Assembly (NCBI GenBank): GCA_001692895.1
Contig: KV748250.1
Span: 497,475 to 561,474 of the forward strand
Source: Cenococcum geophilum 1.58
Lineage: Eukaryota > Ascomycota > Dothideomycetes > Gloniales > Gloniaceae
Direction: 5' to 3'
DNA: 64,000 bases
Positions 55,831 to 64,000 of the stretch are shown in pieces. Numbering within the stretch: the first letter of the stretch is position 1; each line of letters starts with the position of its first letter. The translations under genes and the position numbers were made by a program. The notes under the pieces are model-generated. The model was not told the origin of the DNA and did no database searches. It saw only the letters and a program-made list of their open reading frames with translations.

Positions 55831-56833
55831 TTAGATTTGTTTATTGCTTAACGTCTAATACGGATCCTATATGGCCCACGCAGACTACTTCGTATATAGG
55901 GGAAACTTATAAATTTATAAGAAGAAAACCCCTAATATATTAGAGAAGGAAAAACCCTATAAGCCACCTTAGTAGGATAAAAAACCCCAAATTGCCATGC
56001 CTGCACAAGCAGCGGCCCTACGGGCCTACAGCTCGTCCTCCTCCTTAGGAACTACTACTTCCTTCTTTAGCTTATCCAAAGCTAGGGTTCACTACGTCCT
56101 AGCTAGGCCTTGCCAATCGATTGCTGTACGCTTATAGTTGTGCCCTGTATCTTAACTACCCCCTATATACTATCTCTTGTTAACCATTACTATATACGCT
56201 ATACCTTCCCCCCCCCTAAGGCCTATCGAAGGCGTAAGGGGGATTTATCCGTTCTACTATCCTAAAACTAAAAGACAAAAGCGGGATGTATGTATGTGTA
56301 TCTGGGTATCTTTTATGCCTAGGCCCCAGTTACTAGGCCCTCTCTAAGGGCACTACTCCGTTAAGAGGAGATAAGGAAAACCGTACGGGGTTATCTAGCT
56401 ACCGCTTTCAGTAGTATTATAGCAGTACGGCGAGTGACCGCATGCTCTGCGGGCGATCGCCCTAGGGGTTAGGAGGGGCCGTATATTTGCTCGTTCGTTC
56501 GTTTATTCGCGTTTACTTGTTCGTTAATATAAGGTCATTAATACTTTCTACTAGGGGACGGGGGATAATATCGAATACTATGCATCCATGTTAGATCGTA
56601 CAGGTGCCCTAGATAGGAGAATGTAGTAGTCGTCGTACTATAGAGAGCCAACAGTAGTGGTTTTCAAGATCTCACCATCTGAAAATTTTTCACCACCGCC
56701 CTTAACGCCTATAACCACCACAGGTCCTGTCCGCACGCTATGCGACGTCTCTACGTTAGCTCTGGATCTGAACTTCGAAGACCAGGTTCGTAGCCGTTAC
56801 CACGTACAGGTGCAGAGTCCGATTTCGACGGCC
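55831..56833. mobile_element. Family C element, copy C3 (1,003 bp)
   Basis: Collinear with C1 over its whole length, including the right end cgacggcc, and with C2 over the left part. It is inserted in the gag of gypsy A3. It is partly RIP-mutated, intermediate between C1 and C2. The short frame at 56,657-56,845 starts with GTG and runs into the flank, so it is not taken as a gene. Confidence 0.78.
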
Positions 56834-56849
56834 TGGCTTAGATAATATA
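56834..56849. repeat. Right target-site duplication of C3
   Basis: tggcttagataatata, identical to 55,815-55,830. Confidence 0.88.
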
Positions 56850-59296
56850 AGGAAGTTAATTAAATAGGCTATCTAAGTAGATAACTAGCTGTACTAAAGT
56901 AAAAGGTTAGGAAGAACGTATTAGGGACCGACGAATAATAAAAAGATATAGTAGGTGTTTAAACTATAGTATAGCGTAGAGCCAATAGACCTTAGTAGAA
57001 TGTAAAAGTTAAGAAAGAAAATATAGAAACCTAGAGGGTAAGGATTAAGTAATTAAAGACCTAAGAAGTAAAGGCTAAACTAGGGATCTTAGCAGCAGAA
57101 GATATTTAGGCGGACTCTATAGTAAGATAAGTAGTATAAAGAAGGAGCTTATATAAATTGCAGAAAATAAGGATATTATACTAGAAACTATAAAGATAGT
57201 TAGAGACACTAAATAGTAAAGGGAACTTATTTAGTAGTAGAAGACGTACACGCTAAAAGGGATAATAACGTACTATAATGAACCAGAAGTTGTTCAATTA
57301 AGAGTTTCGTGTTTTATTATAATAACATATATCTAATTTATAAAAACGCTAAGTATAGCGTAAGCTATTAGCTATAAGAGCCTAAGTTAAAGGGACTCTA
57401 GGGTATATAAGAGTTAGATAAAGAATAAGATCGACTCTATAAATTAGATAAAGATAAGGACGGTATAGCTAGCTAGCAGTTAGCGGAGTAAGTACTTACG
57501 CACTAATTCTAATAAGCGGTAGGATCTAAGGATTAAGATAATTAGACTATTAGTAGTAACAATAAGGTAGTAAAGGCAGCTTACTAGGAGTATATAAACC
57601 TTAAGGACGTAATAACTAAAGTAGAGGTTAAATTAGTAATAGAGACTAAATCAATAATAGGGATTAAGACTCTATTAGATACGGCGTCTATTACTTTATA
57701 AGATAGGAGAAGAGGAATATTAAAGACAAACTACGTAGACGATTATTTAATATCGCGACCTTACTACTTAATAAAGGTAAAAGGCTATAAAACTAAGATT
57801 CTTAGGATAAGATAAGGAAAGTTTAAGATTCTAAAGAAAGGATAAGAATAAGAGCTATTTATTTACCGAGTAGGGAATAGACTTAAGTACCTATAGACGG
57901 GATAAGTATATTAGAAAAGCATATAGTAAATAAATAAGTAAGGTTTATAGGCGACTAAGATAGCTATAGAGTATAAGATTCTTAGAAGAAGATAAGTACT
58001 AAAAGGAACTTAGAAAGAGAGTTTTAAAGAAAAAGGAGTAACTATAAATTCGGAGAACGAATTAAAACTCCTATAATAGGTAATTAATAGGATTAGCCTA
58101 AGGGTTAAAAAGTCGACGCTAAAATAACTAAGGTTAAGGATTAGATAGATTATAGTACTAGACGTAAACCTAATAAAGAGTAGGTAGGATTTAAGGAGTA
58201 AGTTAAAGCGTAGTAAGAGTAAAAAGAGTATCTACGCGCACCGGGTAGGTTATATACGCTAATATAACGGATTACTAATAGACCTAAGACGGGTATACTA
58301 AGAGCTAAATAGCTAGATAAACTGGAATAAGAAGAGGATCTAGGGATTCTAACTAGATTCGAAGAATGATATACTAAAGGCTGTTACGACGTAGTAATAG
58401 TAAGATCCTTCCTTACGGATAAGCCGTATACGCTAAATTAGCTATACTAAAAGTGGTATAAGTAAAGACGTAGCAATAATTAGGAAGAATTTTATATATA
58501 GTTGGATAAAAAAGTTATCTAGGATTAAGTAATTATAGAGAAACGCATAAACTATATAAAAGGGGCTTTAATAATAATATTAAGAGACCTAGAAGGTAGA
58601 TTAGAGGACTAGAGACGTAATAGATAGATCTTAGTACCCGCGAATAAGAAACTAACGTTTAGATTACTAAAATAAAGGTATAAACTTAAAGAGGACAATA
58701 AGCCTAGAGACAATCCGCGAAACCTAGCGCATTATATATTGGTATAGATTATATATATAGATAACTAGTGCGAAATATATAAAGCACTAAAGGTAAAAAG
58801 CTAGAGATATCCTAAGAGGATATATTAGACGCTAGAAGAGTAGTAATACTAGAATGCTAAATATATATATAGATAGCATCTAATTAAAAGATAGGAGTTA
58901 TAAGAGTTAATACTATAACTAGGAAGGTTTTTATTAGAGAAATACTTAGAGGGATAATAGTAGTGGGAATACCTAGAGAATATATATCTATAGTATGTTA
59001 AGAATAAAAAACGCGCTAGGTACTAGCCTAAGAACAAGCTAAGTATAGTAGGATTAAGCTAATAGTTAGGAAAAGTAGAAGCCTATAGGACTAGAGGGAA
59101 CTAGTAGTAGAGCCTTAAACCCTTAAAGGACTATATAGACGACACTTAAATTTATATATTAAATAGTAAGATTAGTAGTTTAAAGCATTAATAGATAGTG
59201 GAGTAACGTAGAACTGTATATTACTATATAGGCAGAAACGGAATCTATATCTATTAGTTACTATTTTAGAAGATCTAATAGCCTATAGAGGAGGCA
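56850..59296 (+). pseudogene. Gypsy A3 gag C-terminus, extra domain and protease start
   Basis: Continuation of A3 after C3. The CCHC region lies near 57.15-57.20 kb (INC..K.GYY). The repetitive gattctta blocks lie at 57.78-58.0 kb and the extra domain at 58.2-59.13 kb. The beginning of the protease is at 59.17-59.29 kb (ALIDSGVT, active-site Gly retained). It stops abruptly at about 59,296, where LINE sequence starts; RT, integrase and 3' LTR are missing. Confidence 0.82.
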
Positions 59297-61810
59297 TTAA
59301 TTGCCTGCGCTCCAATTCTTTATACCCTATTTATTATAGCTATAGCGGAACCCCTATAGGCATGCATCCAGATATTTAAGGCGTAGTCTACTACCGGCGC
59401 TACCGTTACCCCAAATAGCTGTCTTGCGGTTAAGGGGGATACTATCCGGAGTCTCTTTAGTGCTATAGCTGCGATAAGGCCCTTAGTGGCTGCTTTTGCG
59501 ACGTGTTGCTTATACTAAAGCTCCGCATCTATAACCACCCCTAGGATCTTAGCTATATGCCCTAGTATAACTATTTTTCCTTTAATTATAAACGGGGTAG
59601 TATTAGTCCGGTCTGCGTTTCTAGTAAAGTGTACTAGCATAGTCTTTTCACCTTTAAACGTTATGCCGCTTCGTTTCTCCCAGTTTATTGCTCTATTAAT
59701 AATAGCCTAAATACCTTCGCAGTTTGCTACTACTAATAGTCCTATAATCTATACATTATAGTCGTCTATAAACGCCATTAAGCCTTTATTTACGTTTAGT
59801 TAGTATTAAACTAGGTTAGCGTTAAAAAAGAGGAATAGTATTAGTAAGAGCGGCGATCCTTGCGGTAGTCCTACTTATAGTAACTATTACTAGTTAGAGG
59901 TATAACCGTTAACTAAGATAGTCGCCGTACGATTAGAGCAGAATGCATTAATCTACCGCACTAGCACTGGCGGTATACCTCTTGCCGTAAGCCTCTATAA
60001 TAGCCTCTCTTTATATACTCCGTTATATATACCCTTTACGTTAAAGCTAATAAGGCTAAGTACCTTCTTAGACCTCTACGCGTTGTAGATATATTCTTGT
60101 AGTAGCAGCAGCGCCTATTTAGTAGAGCGCTTCTTCCTTACCCTAAAGTAATTTATAGGCAGTAGTCTAAAGGTCTCTACCGCGTGCGATATTCTCTTAG
60201 TAACTATAGACTCTAGTACCTTACCTAGTGTAGATAGCAGAGAAATAGGCCTCCATACCCTTGCCTTCGTATAGTCTCCTTTATTCGGCTTCTTAAGCGG
60301 TATAATCTTAGCATTTCTCTATTAGTTAGGAAGGTCGCCCTTATCTAGTAAGGTCTGAAAGAGGAGCAGGACCCTATCTTTTATTACCGGCCATATCTAC
60401 CTCTACACCATCGCTAGTAGGCCGTCGTCCCCTGGCGCTTTCTATGGCTTTACCGCAAATATCTTCCGTTCCACCTCTTCCATTATAAGACGTGACATTA
60501 GTATTAGCGTTCGTTAAGGCCGTGGGCCCTCGTCCTCTATTCCTGCTAGCAGTAGGGGAAAGAATATAGTTAACAGCTCCGCTGCTTGCTTATCTTTACC
60601 TTCTATAGTAGATCCATTTATCCTTACTAACGGTAGTATCCTATTAAACGCTAAGTTGCCACTTAGGTTAAGGTATTTTGCTACTTACTAAATATTTGCG
60701 TTATCGGCCAGGAAGTCGTTCCAATGTGTCCTTTTCTATTTCCGTATTATATTATAGTATTCCTTTAAGGCCTCCTTTACTTATTACTTTAGTTCTAGTA
60801 ATATCTAACCCGCTTAGCGTTAGTTCTTTACCCGGTTCCTCTAGTAAGTATATACCCAGCAGAGCTTTATAAGGTCTATTATCCACTACCTTTTTATATA
60901 TAGTAATGGTTTAGCTTTTAAAGTTAATGCGTAGACTACCTCTAGCACTACATCTATAAGCCGGTCTGTTTGCTACTATACTCTACCGCCTACTAGGATA
61001 ATACAGAGGGCGGTGGCAATCCTATTCCTAATTTCATTCTATAGTACGTTCTTAAAGAGCATTCTCTATTCTATAGCGCGTTTAGGGACCGCAATATCGA
61101 ATATTATCTCAATTGCCCTATAATTAGATCCGTGTTCTATCCTATATACTATACACTTTACTACTATAGAAGCTAGCTCGTCTAATGCTAGGATTAGGTT
61201 AATTGTTGTCTCGCAGTTACCGTTTTACTATATTTTCGTACCCCTAGGTAGCAGGCTATATAGGGAGTAATCTCCTATAAGATTAATAATTAGGTTAGCT
61301 TCTCCCTATTTCGTTAGCGAGACGTTATTTCCTCCCTATAGCTAATTATGCCGATTAAAGTCTCCTATAAGTATTATATCGGTTTATATACCTATCTTAT
61401 TCTATATTTCCTAGATTAGTTAGTATAGTTTACCGGTTATATCCTATAGTGCCTCTATATTCTTTCCCTTAATATATACTAATACTACTAGTACTAATTA
61501 GTCGGGAAGGCGCAGCACCGCCGCGGTAAGGTCTGCCGATTATACTAGCACCTATTCGGCCTTAATATCTTTTTAAATCCATAACATGCTCCGTACCGCC
61601 TACCTCTCTTTATACTAGACTATAGGTATTACCTTAGTCCAATTTAAGTGTCCTATAGGGACTATTACTACTATATCGTCCGCTTTCTATACGTATAGCT
61701 CTAATATTGCTAACACTCCAAAGTCTTTTAGTTATTTATCGTTTATTAGGCTCTGCTATACAGCACTTTGCTTTTAGATATTTAATTAAAGTACCTAAAG
61801 TATCTTATAC
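59297..61810 (-). pseudogene. Tad-like LINE ORF2: endonuclease and reverse transcriptase, 3' end missing
   Basis: On the minus strand the apurinic-type endonuclease lies about 61.80-61.10 kb, with LIGDFNRH near 61.37 kb and INLILA-type catalytic segments. The RT lies about 60.45-59.55 kb, with the box AFIDDYNV at 59,757-59,785 keeping both Asp. The downstream part reads LRAIAAIALKRLRIV and GVTVAPVVDYALNIWMHAY. The RNase H domain normally following in Tad elements is absent because the sequence ends at 59,297. It would prime reverse transcription on nicked target DNA. RIP stops occur but are less dense than in the gypsy copies. The plus-strand frame 60,678-60,872 is a shadow. Confidence 0.88.
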
Positions 61811-63170
61811 ATAGCGGGTAGGATAAAGCACTTAACAATTTTTACTAAACGATTTATATGGTCCTCCGCATGGTATACACTTTAGGATCTGTCCTTAGCA
61901 GTTATTATAATAATATCCTCTTTAAGCGCATCTAGTATATACTTGCGGTCTTATATATACAAATGCTTTGTATCCTAGTATCTGATATTAGTAGTATTAT
62001 ATTAGGCCGCTTTTAGGTTTATAGGTTCTAACGTAGGCTGATTCCCCTATAATATAAAAGTATTAGTCCTATAGCAACCGTGCCGCCTTGCTGCTTTTAG
62101 TAACGTATATAACTATTAATCTATATACCTTTCCTATATCTTTTTTACTGAGCCACCCTATCTAGGCTATATATATATTATTCTCTTTTCCTAGCACCTC
62201 TACTACTTTATCTTAGATCTTTCCTTCCTAGTTAAGAACTGCTGTTCGGTTGGCGTTGTTAATTTTTACTAGGTAGAGCTGGTCTTGTAGCACCTAAATA
62301 CTAGGTGCTAAGGTCTTCTAGGCCGCTTCTTTTACACGTTAGAGCTTAGCTTTATTTCTATAAGTTATCCTAATATATATAGGGTTCCTAGGGTCTTTAA
62401 TTACTGCTATACAGCGCCAGTTCTCGTGGCCTTCTATTATACGTATATTATTTTTAATTACTTGCCTAATTACCCCTAGTTATGCTTCGTTTTTATTTTC
62501 CTCTTTAACTCTAGATATATCTACTGTACAGTATAGCGTGTTAGTAATAGTTAATGGCATAGTATTCCTTAAAGGGAAGGACGTTAGGTTGCTTAGTTAA
62601 CTGCTTGGCGGCGTACGGGCAATATCCGCGTACAACGGAGCCGCGCTTAGTGGTGCTTAAATGTTAGACAATTAGGTCTAGATTACCTCCATCTTTTTAG
62701 TAAGCGCGTTAATCTACTCTGTGAATATTTCGGTAAGGGCTTTAATTTAGTTCGCTTATACCTCTTTCTATTCTTCTATTACCCCTAGTAGTAATATAAC
62801 TAGGCTACTTAGCACCTTAATCTGCATATTTATTATTATATTTATCTTCTTAGTTATTAATTAGTTTGCCGTAGTAGCTATTATTACCGATTGCTCTACT
62901 CTCTTTTTAGCCATTACGCGGTTTCTTATTAATACCATTTAATCCTTAGGGCGTAGTTTTTTCCCTATACGCTTCGATCGTGGTATACTAGGGGCCACTG
63001 CTACTACATAAACCGTATCTTCTGTATTACTCTCGTAGTTCTCGTGTTTAAGGGCCTTGGTTGTCTTGGCGCGTTCCCGACACGATTAACGCGTCGAGCC
63101 TCCTTCCGCCTCTGTCGTCTCTATCTTCCCTCTCTTAACTTGATTACTGCGTGCTAGGGGGGGGAGGGAG
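61811..63170 (-). pseudogene. Tad-like LINE ORF1, gag-like, and 5' region
   Basis: On the minus strand a region reading KALKHENYESNTEDTVYVVA lies near 63.0 kb, where the frame probably begins upstream. The RNA-binding core lies about 62.58-62.10 kb (TNTLYCTVDISRVKEENKNE; GHENWRCIAVIKDPRNPIYI; LVKINNANRTAVL). A Cys-rich knuckle region lies at 62.05-61.88 kb (YKC..Y; CIPCGGPYKSFSKNC). The order ORF1-knuckles-ORF2 matches fungal Tad LINEs. A C/G run at 63,158-63,172 probably belongs to the 5' untranslated region. The element's 5' end is not fixed by a target duplication. Confidence 0.8.
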
Positions 63171-63221
63171 GTATTATTTGTAAATATTATCGGTTCTATT
63201 CAGGTCAAAGCTAAGGGGGTG
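63171..63221. other. Junction segment with polypurine-like run
   Basis: Non-RIP sequence ending aaagctaagggggtg right before the LTR at 63,222. A polypurine tract in this place would mean that the LTR is a 3' LTR of a plus-strand element. Confidence 0.45.
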
Positions 63222-63352
63222 TGTTAGATAATCTGTATTCTCTAGAGGCGTGGGTTACGTGCACGAATCACGTGCACGGAGCACGTATATTGTAAATCTC
63301 CTCAGCCCTAGGGGCCCTAGGTCAATCAATAAACCAAATCAAGACATCTATA
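63222..63352 (+). repeat. Short LTR-like sequence (about 131 bp)
   Basis: It begins tgttagataatctg, contains gcacgaatcacgtgcacgga with repeated cacgtg palindromes, and appears to end at catctata. It is preceded by a purine run. The pattern is that of a fungal Copia LTR. Little RIP. The exact right end is uncertain. Confidence 0.55.
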
Positions 63353-63589
63353 AGATTATTAATTAATCAACCCATTTTATCAATAAATAGCTCAATACGA
63401 GTTACGTAATAGTTATTCTATCTACTTTAAAAATAAGGGTACTACTAGGATAATAAAGGAGATAATAATCTTCTAGTTTAAAAGGATAATATAATCCTAT
63501 ATTAAATGGAAGAATGTTATAGATAATAGACTATCGAATACGTCCAATTAGGAAACTTGAAATCCGCATTTAATATTAGCCGTCTAACG
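63353..63589. other. Unassigned segment between LTR and Copia pol fragment
   Basis: About 240 bp, too short to contain gag and protease, so a deletion or two unrelated pieces are joined here. No frame followed. Confidence 0.4.
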
Positions 63590-64000
63590 CGCCGTTAACG
63601 GAAGTGGATATTATTAAGAGACGCTCGTCTAGATTCGAAAGGTAATATATAACTATAGTATCTACGTCTAGGTTATCTAGGACCTATAAGCCTTTATTAT
63701 CTAGGTCTTAACGCCCTAAAAGTTAAGCTTTAATGCCCTAAGATAATAGAATATTAACACTACAGTCTCGCTAAAATTAAGCGTTAGGTCTTAAGAAGGT
63801 TCTTAAAATAGAAAATTAATAAACCCTATCTTAACCTCTATATTAACTAGACTAACCTTAAGGAAGCGTATACTAGATTTATACGAGTTATACTTATCTA
63901 CAACACCTACTTAGGAAGATCCTTCCCGTATTTTATAATAACGTATAGCGAAGAGAAGGAGATACTATAAGTACTTAAAGACTTTATCTAATAGATTCGT
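63590..64000 (+). pseudogene. Copia 2 GAG-pre-integrase and integrase fragment
   Basis: The plus-strand frame to the window end reads YLRLGYLGPISLYYLGLN near 63.67 kb, the GAG-pre-integrase HxxLGH motif with His to Tyr. Next comes IIEY.HYSLAKIKR (former CxxC zinc pair of the integrase N-terminus). Then INKPYLNLYIN.TNLKEAYTRF, GRSFPYFIITYSEEKE and VLKDFI. This is a different Copia family from 19,999-25,905. Stops are all TAA/TAG at former Gln/Trp codons. It continues beyond the window. Confidence 0.8.

Noticed and set aside
44539-56833. C copies as LTRs of one retrotransposon
   Set aside because: Each copy has its own different duplication, there is no internal retroelement between them, and the ends are not TG/CA inverted repeats.
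60678-60872. 64-codon plus-strand frame
   Set aside because: Antisense shadow of LINE ORF2.

Overview
The window is repeat-rich heterochromatin from a filamentous ascomycete (Pezizomycotina). Three things point there: fungal-type Ty3/gypsy chromoviruses, fungal Copia, Tad-like LINE, Helitron and Tc1/mariner elements; pervasive repeat-induced point mutation (RIP), seen as an excess of TA, a near absence of CA/TG over long stretches, and reading frames broken almost only at TAA/TAG codons that look like former CAA/CAG/TGG; and no intact host gene. I found no tRNA, rRNA, CRISPR or bacterial-type signal. Species cannot be named from the sequence alone.

Layout. 1-1.64 kb: minus-strand fragment of gypsy family A split by a perfect fold-back with an N gap at its centre. 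2.47-3.49 kb: first copy (C1) of a ~1-1.5 kb element with 14-16 bp target duplications. 3.6-10.9 kb: a minus-strand Helitron (Rep-helicase decayed, almost full length) interrupted at 4.47-6.59 kb by an ORF1-only LINE with poly(A) tail and 12-bp target duplication. 10.9-16.8 kb: gypsy family B (LTR-gag-pol-chromodomain-LTR, plus strand). 17.4-18.5 kb: Tc1/mariner transposase relic (minus). 18.7-26.6 kb: a long AGT-rich low-complexity tract split by a complete Copia element (19,999-25,905, 5-bp duplication agttt). 26.6-27.9 kb: unidentified coding relic D1. 27.9-36.1 kb: a solo gypsy-B LTR split by a complete gypsy-A element (A1, 28,014-35,964, duplication aaggc). 37.1-43.8 kb: palindromic iterons, relic D2 and a two-ORF unidentified element E. 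43.9-46.1 kb: a solo B LTR, two minisatellites and C2, the longest C copy. 46.3-59.3 kb: AGT tract, then gypsy A3 (plus) interrupted first by a complete minus-strand gypsy A2 (47,637-55,646, duplication aacgg) and then by C3. 59.3-63.2 kb: Tad-like LINE (minus) lacking its 3' end. 63.2-64.0 kb: an LTR and a Copia GAG-pre-integrase/integrase fragment running off the window.

Nothing here acts as a host pathway. The history is nested insertion followed by RIP. Perfect target duplications date the order: B solo LTR before A1; AGT tract before Copia; Helitron before LINE; A3 before A2 and C3. The least explained items are the C family (three hits with long exact duplications, shared left half, different right halves), element E with palindromic repeats near its ends, the half-LINE, and the extra conserved reading frames of gypsy A, including an antisense one.
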